Source: Heterobilharzia americana
Taxonomy: Eukaryota; Platyhelminthes; Trematoda; Strigeidida; Schistosomatidae
Reading direction: 5' to 3'
Assembly: GCA_944470555.2 (NCBI GenBank)
Contig: OX104130.1
Span: 71,057,160 to 71,121,159, forward strand
DNA length: 64,000 bases
Position numbers and translations under genes: made by a program. This document shows, piece by piece, positions 11,701 through 23,700 of the stretch. Position 1 is the stretch's first letter, and each line of letters opens with the position of its first letter. The notes beneath the pieces are model-generated. The model was not told the origin of the DNA. It worked only from the letters and a program-made list of their open reading frames with translations, and did not search any database.

Positions 11701-14700
11701 AAATTCGTTGAGTAGAAAACTGAGTATGTTGTGCATGCGTTTCGTCCCTGCCAAATGCAAGATGATGCTCCAGGACTAGTCTGCAACCACACAGTTTGTG
11801 GAGAAAATTGCTACGAGAACACGTCATCACACTAACTGCACATGAGACTAGAGCAGTTAAGTCATCTATTAAGTAATTAATTAATGATCAGAAGTGTTAT
11901 AATACTACTCGATACTTTCACATGCAAGATTAGTTAGAGACAGAGGTTGACAAACATTTACAACTGTTCAGATGTTTGATGATGTGTATTGTAGTTTATC
12001 GTCATCGATTGATACGAAGTGATCCGCCACTATCGGCATATAGGCTGCTGGATGGGTGCCTGAGTACTCATGGTAATTTAGGTTACTTAGTAATGATGGA
12101 TGATGATTGGTAGTAGAAACCAGGATGTGCCTTTCGTTCTATTTGATGTCCCTTGACTGGGTTTACTTGCCTGTCAGTGAGTGACATTGTTGTCACTGAG
12201 ACACACCCATCACTTTGAGTGCCAGAGTATTACTCAGTAGACCGCTGAGTCATGAAGGATACTTACTTCCCTTTGTTATTTATGCTAGCCTTTTTGTTTT
12301 ATAAAAGCACAACTGCGGTATGAACCAGTGAGTAATGTTCAAAATATGGTTTTACTTCTAAATGAACAAAAACTGAGATGATCGTTCTTGTCGTTTTATT
12401 TATCTAACTCAGGCAACTTAGCATGTCAACGGTATTGGTAAAAAAGATCTCTGAATTACAGTTCTTATTCCATGATTAATCTACCGAGTCAGAAAAATTT
12501 GATTCAAACCAGAATATGCCATAATCTCATCCAATTAGTTCAAGGTAACCTAAGAAAAGCCAAAAGAATAAGTAAACGAAGTATATTCCACAGGGTAACA
12601 AGTAACACTTAAGATAAACCATACTTTTCAGATTTTACTGATGAATCCGCATGCATCAGTCAGATGATTAAAAGCTTTCTCAGTGAGTGTAATATACCGC
12701 TTAATACTTCAGTTTACAGGACTATTATTTTACTGAGATGTAAAAATTGTTAATGATGCTTTTCACCAGAGATTAACAGCATGCATCTGGACTAAAGTAC
12801 AACAAAAGTTGGTAAAGAAAATGAAACCGAAGTCAATTACCTTTGAATCGAATGTTATAGATTTCCATAATTCATCAGTTGTAAAACCATACTTTTGTAA
12901 CAGATTTACAATATATAGTCCATCAAAACAATATTTACCAGTAAGTTCATGCTCAGATACTTTCGTAATTCTAGCGACCTATATAAAATGAAGAAAAAAC
13001 TATCTGTTATAGAATAAAGAGTAAATACATATGATAGTATTACTAATACAGATCAACCTGATGCATGCTTAAGTACTAGAATACCGGCTACATATATTGT
13101 GAGGGCTCATGATACTATTTAGAGCAAAGTAAGTGGAGTGGAGTTCTATCCTTAGACCTATCGTTTGACAATTGAATGTTTAGGCCAGTGAGTTTAATCT
13201 TCATACATAATCTTGACTGGCCGACGTTGGGATAATATATGACTTGCTAAGAAAGTGCATCAGCTCGAGTCCTCCTACTTCATAACAATGAGACAATTTA
13301 AGTTGAACAACAATAGTCATAAGTCAACGCAGACTACAGTAAGGCCATAATAGAATGCATAATAATAATGATGTTGCTATTTAAAGCTAGAGGAAAGTAG
13401 AATATCCGTTTTCAATCTTCTCGACTAAAGTATATTACTATTTACTTCCACTTACTTCAAGGTGTATTTCCTACCATGACTTAAGTACAAGATGTTAGGC
13501 ATCAGCTTCATTTAATTATCTGGTCACCCTGAAATTTTTTTCATCTTTCGGTTAATATAGGCACTATCTCGTATTTGACTGACAAAATCAACGCAGAACC
13601 GCGAACATAGGTATTATTATTATTATTATTAGTCCCTTGGGTTCCTAGTGGAACATAGGGCTTCAGTAGCACGCCTCCAGTGACCTCTGTTCTCTGAGAT
13701 CTTTTGAACCTGGTTCCACGACAGCCCAGAAGCTCTCATTTCCTCCTCGCACGACCTCCTCCATGTCACCCTCGGACGTCCAACTCGTCGCTTCCCATGG
13801 GGATTCCACTCGAGGGCCTGACGCGTGATGTCCTCAGTCGGCCTTCTCAGTGTATGCCCAATCCATCTCCACTTCTTCCTGCATATTTGTTGCGTGATAG
13901 GTTCTTGGTTGGTTCGTTCCCAGAGTTCCTTGTTGCTTATTTTTTCTGGCCATCTGATCTTCAGCAGCGAGCGTAAGCAGTTGTTGATGAATGTCTGTAG
14001 TTTATTGGAAATGCCTTTCGTGACGCGCCAAGTCTCTGAGCCATACAAGAGCACTGACTTGACGTTGGTGTTGAAAATCCGTATCTTGTTCCGCATGCTG
14101 AGTGCAGAAGATCTCCACACTGGTTTCAGGCTAATGAATGCCTGTCTTGCTTTTCCGATTCTGACTTTGACGTCCTCGTCCGTCCCGCCTGTAGTTGAAA
14201 CAGTGCTTCCTAGATAAGTGAAGGAGGTTACTTCCTTCAAGTTTCTACCGTTGACGGTGATTGGAGTTTGTTGTTGTTGTTGATGGTGGTGGTGCGGTAT
14301 CTTCATCACTTCTGTCTTCTCTATATTCACCTGAAGTCCCGTCTTAGCTGCCTCCTCTGTCAACTTGTTAGTTTTTGCCTGCAGATCTTCAAGTTTATGT
14401 GACATTAGGCATAAGTCATCGGCGAAATCCAAGTCTTCTAGGTTCTTTTCCGTCGTCCAGTGTATCCCCCTCTTCTCGCTGCCTACTGTTTGCTGCATGA
14501 TCCAGTCCACCACAATTAGGAATATCATGGGGGATAGTAGGCAACCTTGTTTCACTCCTGTCTTCACTTCAAAGGCATCACTGAGCTTCCCATTGTGGAT
14601 TACTTGGCATGTGGCATCTTCATATAGTTGTTGAATGAGGCGGATAAAGGTTTGCGGTACTCCGTAGTATTGAAGCAGTTTCCAAATTACTTCTCGGTCG

Positions 14701-17700
14701 ACGCTGTCAAAGGCCTTCTCAAAGTCGATGAAGTTGAGGTATAGAGCTGATTGCCATTCTACGCTCTGTTCTATGATGATACGAAGCGTTGCAATTTGGT
14801 CAGCACATGATTTGTACTTCCTGAAGCCTGCCTGTTCCGGTCGCAGTTTTGAATCCAGTGCGTCTTTAAGCCTCTCCAGGATGATGCGGCTTAATATTTT
14901 ACTTGGGGTGGATAGGAGAGTGATTCCTCGCCAGTTCTTGCAAGCACTGAGGTCTCCCTTCTTCGGCAGTTTGACAAGGTAACCCTTCTTCCAATCGTCA
15001 GGTACCTTCTCTTCCCTCCACACCTTCTGCAATAGTGGTGTGAGCATGTCCGCTGTTGTCTCTGCATCTGTTCTCAGTGCTTCTGGCGGTATTCCATCTG
15101 GTCCTGCTGCTTTCCCGCATTTCAGTAGCTTTATGGCGTTCAGGACTTCCATTTTCGTTGGGGGATTTATGTTCACTTGTAATTCAGCGGCTGCAGGTGG
15201 TATTTCTGGACGAAGTGCAGGTGGTGGTCGATTCAAGAGCTTCTTGAAGTGGTCGGCCCATCGTTTCCTCTGTTTCTCTTCTTTTGTAATTAAATTTCCT
15301 TCTTCATCTTTTATTGGTTTCATCTGTGTTGGTCTCTTCCCTGATAGCAACCTGGTTATTTGATACAATGTCGTCAGGTCTCTCTTACCTGCAGCCTGTT
15401 CTGCTTCACTTGCCAGTGTGTCGTAGAAGTGTCGTTTGTCTTTGCGTGCACTCTTCTTCACTTCTTTATCCAGTGTTTTATACATTGTGCTCAGTTCCTC
15501 TTGTCGTTGAGCATCCTTGCACTGGTTTATCTTCTGCTTCACCATCCTCCTCTCCTCTATCAGCTTCCAGGTATCCGTCGAGATCCATTCCTTGTCTTCT
15601 TTCTTCTTCCTTCCTAATACTGTTGTGCAGGTTTCTTTCCACATAGCTTTCAAAGACTTCCAGTGTTCTTCTACACAGGTTTCTTCAGGGATGTCCCTCG
15701 ACGTCTCCCATTTTGTCTTGATGGCTGCTTTGAAGATCTCCTTTGTAGTTTCATCCTTCAGTTTCCGAGTGTTGTACTTGAATTGAGGTCTATCACCAGC
15801 TTCCTTGAAGGCTTTTAACTTGATTTCGAAGGTTCCTTGCACTAGATAGTGGTCTGAACCTACATCTGCTCCTCTTCTTGACCTTGTGTTAAGTAGACTG
15901 CGTCTCCATTTTCTTGAGATTGAGATAAAGTCGATTTGGTTTTTAGTGTGTCCATCTGGTGAAATCCATGTCGCTTTGTGGATATCCTTGTGCCTGAACA
16001 CACTGCCTCCAATCACCAAATCGTTGAATGCACAGAATTCTGCAAACAATTCTCCATTCTCATTCATTTCACCTAGCGCCTCTCGACCCATGGTTAGTTC
16101 TCTTCCCGTGTTGTCCCCTCCCAGTTTGGCATTCATGTCGCCCATTAGAATTTTGATATCGCCAACTGACGTCTTGTCCAGTGTTGACTGAAGTTGTCTG
16201 TAGAATTCCTCCTTTTTCTCTTGCTCTGCATTATTTGTAGGTGCATAACATTGTATGATTGTGACCTTTCTTCCTTTTGAGTTGAATCTTGCTGACATGA
16301 TCCTGGAGGAGATTGGTTCCCACTGCATGAGAGCCTTCGATGCTCTTGAGGACATCATGATAGCCACTCCCTCAGTGTGCTCGTGGTTGGCGTCTGGGTG
16401 ACCGGAGTAGATTATTGATTCTCCCGTTGACAGTTTGGAGAGTCCACTCCCATTCCATCTGCTTTCGCAAATCCCAAGCACTTCGATGTTATACCTTCTC
16501 ATCTCCTTTGCAATCTGGGCTGCCTTACTGGGTTCAAACATCGTGCGGACATTCCATGTCCCCACGTTTACTTTCGCTTTCATCGAGAGAAGACACATCG
16601 GCCAATTGGCTTCCCGAAGGCTTTCACCAACTGGCGTCATTTCGCCTCTCCGATTCCAGCGGGGAATAAGTTTGTTTTCATTTTTTATATTTTGTTTGTG
16701 CTTTGAAGTTTCTTTAGCGGTTAGATTTGTTTTACGGGGTAGGGTTGCTAGCCCTATGCCCAACCTTCCCTCTTTACCCGGGCTTAGGACCGGCTAGTAA
16801 CTAGTAAACTAGTTAACCAGGCGAGGTTGCGAACATAGGTGCAACGGTTCAAATTGCCACAATTCACAGTAGTACACAAGGAATAGGTAAATAAAAAAGA
16901 CTGATATCAAAGTAGATAACGTAATGTGAGAGAATCAACAATCTGAAGGTAAATGGTTGGTGCGAATATTCAAGATTTCGATATCAGGGAATGAATAAAT
17001 CTGCACCATTGTCCCCTACTATCATCCATGTCACCAAGATTCTTCAACCACTGATTCCTTTTATCTACAGGACCCCAACCAGGCAGTTTACATGTCGCCA
17101 CACGGCTAAGACCTGCGGTAAGAGACTTCATCGACTAGTGCCAGGTCTTCATTTGGCCATCCTGAACTTTCTTCTAACCTAATCAAACTTCTTTTAGCAT
17201 AGCACGTCGAGGTAGGCGGTGGGTTGGCATGCACAGTACACGTCAAAGCCATCTCAGTCGGCTAAGGTCCAGAACTTCACAAATTGACTTGCCTGTCTCA
17301 TCTGGTACTCTTCGCCTGACCTCCAAATTGCTCACATGGTGATTCAACCAAACGCGAACAATGCTACGAAGACATCTGTAATCAAAATCCTGTGATCGCT
17401 TCATGTCTTCCGTCTTCCGTCACGTCTCGCAGCAACAACAGCAACAACAGGACAGAAAGGTCTGCAGCGAAGAATAATTGTCCTTTGATAGATAGTCGCA
17501 TAACTCGCGAACTGGCCCCACAGATCGTGCTAGTTGGCTAATGCCAAAAGGATATTCCGGTTCCAAACTAGGATGTCGTTAGCGATCAGTCCGTTCTGGC
17601 TGATGCAGCTCTCAAGGTAAGTGAAGTAGTCTTTTTGATGGTGTTGTGTTCTCTGAGCTGGACTGTCTAGTCATGGAGCTTTCGTCGTCATTCTAGACAG

Positions 17701-20700
17701 CGTCATCAGCAGAGACTTCGAGACAAAGTGAGCGGTAATATTTCCTCCACAATTTATTTAGCAGACGGTTCTGATAACCTTGTGTGTAACTGGTTGTTTC
17801 TGCCAGGGTCTTATCATTGTCTCCATGTTTATTTTGGTTGGTTGTCCTATTGACCTGAAGTGTGACCTTTACGTTGTTTCTTGGGTCAGTGTCAATATGT
17901 CTGTTGATTGGTGACTGACTTGAATGCCAAACTTCTTAAAAATTCTCAGGTATTCTTTGCATTTCTTCTATCCACAGTTTTCACATTTACCCATTGAAAT
18001 TCATGTCCAAAGTTGTTTGCATGCATTGATATGAGCGAAGATGACGCTTCACTGCTAGTTGATGTTCATGTAGATGGATGCGAAGAAGGCGATCACTCTA
18101 TCTGATGTAATGTTTTTCGCAGTTTCTGCAGGTTGTTTTGTAGATATTGTTTGGTTTGCATCCCTTCGCTGTTGTATCGTTTGACCTGAATAGCAGAGAC
18201 TGAAAAGATTTTGTAGGCTTGTGAGATACAGCGATTTCAAGAGGTTTCACTAGTTTAGTTGTGATCTCGGAGACGTTTTTCATGCAGGGTAGGATAGTCC
18301 GTTTGTTAGTTTTCAAGGCTGGCTTTTTGGTCGATAACGAGTTACGTAAACATAATTCTAAATTCTAAATGTACACTTGACGTCCTCGTTTTCCAACCGA
18401 GTGCGGATAGGCCTCACAACCTCTAGTTTCCTGGGGCCAGTAAGCTGTGTATGTACACGACCTAGTACATAGGCGTGGTAGGAGTTTAAACAGGTACTAC
18501 AGAAACAGGGCCAATCCTTCACCAAACCCCTCCAAAGCTGGGTTATAAAAATGTGAACTATCTGTATCCATTATAAGTTTGAAGCGGGTGAACACCATGT
18601 GAGACAGTACCTCTCCTCATGGTTTCTATTAGTGCTGACCAGAAATAGGTAATTGTCAAAACAAAATTGCAACAGATGGTCACCATTGTCGGTTCGCCAT
18701 TATAGGACTCTGCAGACACTTACAAGATACCTTTCCAACTGGCTCGGCTTCCATGCTTGGGAGTTGAAGTCAACTGTCATTACGACTATATCTGGACGTT
18801 TTGCTCTCTGCAGTAAAACTGAGAACTCATGAAATTCATCCTTCACATCATCCGAACTGCAGCTGGTGGGTGGGTAGGCAGAGATTACGAACAGACATCA
18901 CTTAGCTTCACGATCCTTCCTAGTTCTTACAGATCAATTCAGTCAAACACCAAACAGACGGCTGCTGACGACTGGTATCCAGTCAAGAAGCGCACTTGCT
19001 ATTCTACAACTCAATGCCATGCCTACACCAGCGAGTCCACCAGAGCTAGCCAATGCGCTCCAGATACTTGTAAGGTGAACTATGAAGATTCACTACAACG
19101 GCCAAATGAGGTCAAGAGAATAATCACACTCGGGTCCGGTATGCGTGTTTCGGAGACACAACATACATCCACAACTTCAGATTACAGAGTTCTGGTGAGC
19201 GATGCCTGCTGTCCGAATTGGCATAGAGTTCGAGAGTTGAAAGCCTGAATATGAAGTCCATGGCAGGGTCTTAGGAGACTGGAAGTGAAGTTTCGATGCC
19301 TTCATTCGTTGGGAATGGTCGTAGTGACAGGTTGAAGGTGTTGTGGGAGGCTTAATATTAGTATCAGGAGGTGAAGGTAAAGGAGGAGACAGAGTTGAGG
19401 ACAGGTTGTTTGATTGAATCTTGTGTACTACTGGAGGCGTGTAGACAGTCAACACTTCCTGGCTACTCACACCGTGGAGGGCTATTTCTTCTCATGGTAT
19501 CTGAAAGAGAAAAAGATTTGTAAGACCACAGAGGTCATGCGACATTTGCTTGAGGTCCATCACAGCTTTTTCAGTATTGTTGGCATGAGACGAATATTCT
19601 AAAGCTGGATAGAAGAAACCCTTACCATCGGCACCGAAAGACCGTCGGGGAGGCACGAGTATGCTATTTTGTGAGTCGACCTTATCTAACCCCCGCCGCT
19701 TCCCGCCAGGAAGGGGACGTCGCGTGGTACTGCCGGTCACTTGAAGAAAACACCTCACTACTGTCACCACCCAACCAGCAGTACGATTTCTCCTTCGAAC
19801 CCCCAGCAATTTACACTACGACTGACATCTTTTCATCTTACCATCACCCAACACACCGTCGGCGTGATAAGATTTCGAGGGAACAAGCACTCCATATAGT
19901 GCTGCTCATTGGGTCATTGTGATATGAAAGTCTGACCGCTACGTCAGGGTAGCAGCTATACACTAGGAACTTGCAAAGAAAAAGTAAGCGGGAAATGAGC
20001 TACATGCTAACAGAAAGAGAAAAGTAGTAATTAGATGAAGGCTACTGAACACATGAACTTCAAAAATGAGTGTACGGTTACGTAGCACCTTGACTGATTT
20101 TGAGCGATATCACAGTCTCCAACTACTGATATCGAAGCCCCCAACCGAGCAATCTACACCTGTTTACGAACCCAAGACAGAAAGGCGGGAAGTTCATTAA
20201 CTGATGAGTGAAAGTTGACACGAGAAGAGGATAATTTGATTAAATTGTTACCAACTACAAAAGAACATGTGACGTCAACTTTCTGCCATTTTCTAGCACA
20301 CTTTAGACCGTTTACTCGACATGGAAGTGCTGGTAATGACAATGGACAATCAATACTTGCTAACCTCTCACCTCAGGACAATAAGTGTAGGAAGGTGTTC
20401 CAATTTTCGTCTCTTGTAACTGAAGCATTTGATTGCTGCAACCACTGTGCAGTTTCAAAATGGAACCAGATATTCGTACATTTCGTCTAAGAAAGGTGAT
20501 GACCACCGAAGAACAACAGGTACACAAATACACGTCTAACATATAAATTACCGTTTTGTGTAGGTACAATCCCAACCGACAAAGACTGGGTGCAGTTTGA
20601 CACTTTCGGGTAATTTTCGAAATCAAATTCGAGTGCACTTTGTAATTTTCGCGCGCATCTCCGAAATTAATTACATTTCACGGAATCCCAGGCTTCAGAA

Positions 20701-23700
20701 AGGAATTAAACTTCTGCGTATTTAATATTCTACGATTAAGCGTCCGCGTCTGTAGATGCTCGTCTTATGCACTGCTCTTGGGTTTATGTGCAATATGTTG
20801 AAAACTTTGGGTGCAATTCGACAAATATGGGTACACTTCATTTCGAGTGGACTTTGATATTTTAGCAATATTTAAGCAAAACATCTGATATTTTTGGGAG
20901 GAACTTTGGGAACGACGATGTATTGTCTGCGGTGCATCCAAAACTTTTTGCGGGCTTGCGACCAAAACTCTAAAAGTGCGCCTGGCTGGGGTATTTAGGG
21001 TATCCCACTAGAGTGGTTACTCAGTCAACATTTTCTCGGGGCGAAACACGGGTGCATGCTGGAGATTGCATTAAAAACATGAGGCATAACTAAGGAGCAA
21101 AACACGGTATTGTGCAACCTTCTCCCGAATTCCTAACCCCCATGTTCTGCCCCACGTTTTCCCCTCAAAAATGTTGACTGAGTTGATATTCGATCTACAG
21201 GTAAAAATGGAGACCGTCCCATTTAAGAGCATGATCGGAGAGCTACAAACCCATGGAAAAAACAACTACATCAATCGAAGTCCACCAAGCACTGACCTAG
21301 TTTCCGAGAGTGAAAGCGACTCCAGTGAGGCAGACCTCATAAAACCTATTGTCCATGAGTGTTTAACATTGGTGACCTTGAACTGATTACTGCATTGAAA
21401 TACAGTACCGATTACAAATGATATTCCGAATGATATAAGGTAAAATTGAAAACATCACATTTTGAAAATTGTCTTCACACGGTAGAGTTTCTATTAATAT
21501 ATATTACTTTTCCATTGGGTTCCCAGTGGGACATACGGCTTCAGTTGTACATCCCCATCCCACTCTACTCTCTGCAGTCTTTCCAACCTGGCGCCACGAC
21601 TGCCCAGAAGCATTCATTTCTTTCTCACATGATCTCCTCCATGTCACCCTCACCTCGGAAGCCCAACTCGTCGTTCCCCATTTGGGTTCCACTCGAGGCC
21701 CTGGCGTGGTGTCTAATGTCCCCGAGAGATCTTCTCAGTGCATACTCAATCCATCTCCACTTTCTCCTGCATATTCATCGGGTGACAGCTTCTTGGTTGG
21801 TTCGTTGTCAGCTGGCTAGAGTTCCTTGTTGCTTATTCTTATTATTCTGGCCATCTGATCTTCAGTATCGAGCGAGTGTAGGAGGCAGCTGTTGGTTGAT
21901 GAATGTCTGTAGTTTGTTGGAAATGCTTTTCGTAACGCGCCGCCAAGTCTCTGAACCACCACATGGAAGTGCTTACTTGACTGACATTAGTGTTGGAAAT
22001 CCGGATCTTGTTCACGCTTTGTGTTGAGTGCAGTGCAGTCCAGTGCAGTAGATCTCCACACTGATTTCAGATTAGTGAGGGCCTGTCTTGCTTTTCCGAT
22101 CCTGACTTTGATATCCTAATATGTACCGCCGTCTGTAGTTGTAACGATGCTGCCTAGATAGGTAGGTGAATGAGACTACTTCCTTTAGATTTCCCCCATT
22201 GATGGTGCTTGTTGTTGTTGTTGGTGGTGGTGGTTGGGTATCTTCATCACCTCTGTCTTTTCCACGTTCACCTGAAGGAAGTCCCGTATTCACTGCCTCC
22301 TCTGTCAACTTGTTGGGTTTTTGCCTGTAGATCTTCGAGTTTTTGCGACAAGATATTAGATAGAAGTCATCGGTGAAATCCAAATCTTCTTCTGGGATCG
22401 TCTCATCGGTCAAACAGCGTGTGCTCATCTTCTCGCTCCTCACGGTTTGCTGCATGATCCAGTCCAGTTGACCACAATCAGGAAGGTCATGGGTGGTAGT
22501 AGGCGGCAACAGTGTCTTACCCCTGTCTTCACTTCAAAGGCGTCAATGAGCCTTCCATTGTGGATCACTTGGCATATGGCTTCATCATATAGATGTTGAG
22601 TGAGGTTGACAAAGGTTTGTGGCACTGAAACCGCATTGTTGAAGCAGCTGCCTGCCAAATTACTTCTCAGTCGACGCCTCGATCGAAGGTTTTTCTCGAA
22701 ATCGATGAGGTTGAGGTAAGAATCCAGTCGACTGCCATTCTACGCTGTGTTTTATGATGATGCGTGGCGTGGCGTAGCGTTGCAATTTGATCCACATATG
22801 TTTTGTTCGTCCTGAAGCCAGTCAGCCGGCCTGTTCCGGTCGTAATTTTGAATCCAGCGCATTTTTTGGTCTCTCCATGATGATGCGGCTTAGTATTTTG
22901 CTTGGGGTTGGCAGCAGCATGATTCCTCTCCAGTTCTTGCAAGTAGCTACAGGTCTTGGTGGTTGTGGTGGTCGATTGAAGAGCTTTTCGAAGTGGTCAG
23001 CCCATTGTTTCCTTTGTTTCTCCTCTTTGGTGCCTAGCTTTCCTTCACTATCTTTCATTGGTTTCATCTGCGTTGATCTCTCCCCTCCGAGATAGACCTG
23101 GTAACCTGGTATCTGAGAAGAAAATATATTTGTATGACCACAGAGCCCATGTGGTATTTTTCTGATACCTGTCACAAGCCTTTCGCTGGATTTTGTGTTG
23201 AGGTTTGGTTGTTCTAATGTTGATTAGAACGGACCCACACCTTCGACCTCAGAAGGCCGTGAGGGATGGCGGTGTGCCATTTTAAAGGCCAACCTTCACT
23301 GATATTATTTCTTCTGTTGAGGAAACAGGTATTGTACCAGCATAGTTTGTTGGATCATTGTGATATGTAATCCCTACCACCACATCGAGGTAGCCAGGTA
23401 TCAGCTGCATTATCCTGAATCAAGACATGTGAGGATAAATGAGAATATGCAATATATACATCAAGGTATTGAGTTTCATACTGTTATCGTGGGATTTAAT
23501 TGAATTATCTAAAATCATACTACTTGATGTAGTAATAAATAAGGATTTCTACTGAAGACATTTTGATCACTGAAACATCATGAAGAAAGGAATGGATAGT
23601 AGATTTCATTTTTAGCTTGCTTGAAAAATAATAGCCTATAATGTCATTTGACTGTAGGGTACATTAAATCCAAAATATACAGATATTTCTTTCTTCGTTA

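Larger units (their letters stand above)
13560..17720 (-). mobile_element. Older second-family LINE, 3' end, interrupted by LINE copy A
   Basis: Reading the minus strand from about 17,720 to 16,841 gives a decayed reverse-transcriptase C-terminus with DFDYRCLRSIVRV, VSNLEVRRRV and RLPRRAML in broken frames, then a 3' UTR. The UTR resumes at 13,600-13,560 on the other side of copy A. Homologous 3' ends occur at about 30,850-31,060, 46,937-47,340 and, on the plus strand, 66-155. The family is a non-LTR retrotransposon distinct from copy A; I cannot assign it to a named clade with confidence. Confidence 0.75.

Noticed and set aside
13704..16797. Many plus-strand open frames of 60-130 codons across LINE copy A
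   Set aside because: They are antisense shadows of the intact 1,044-codon frame and have no independent motifs.
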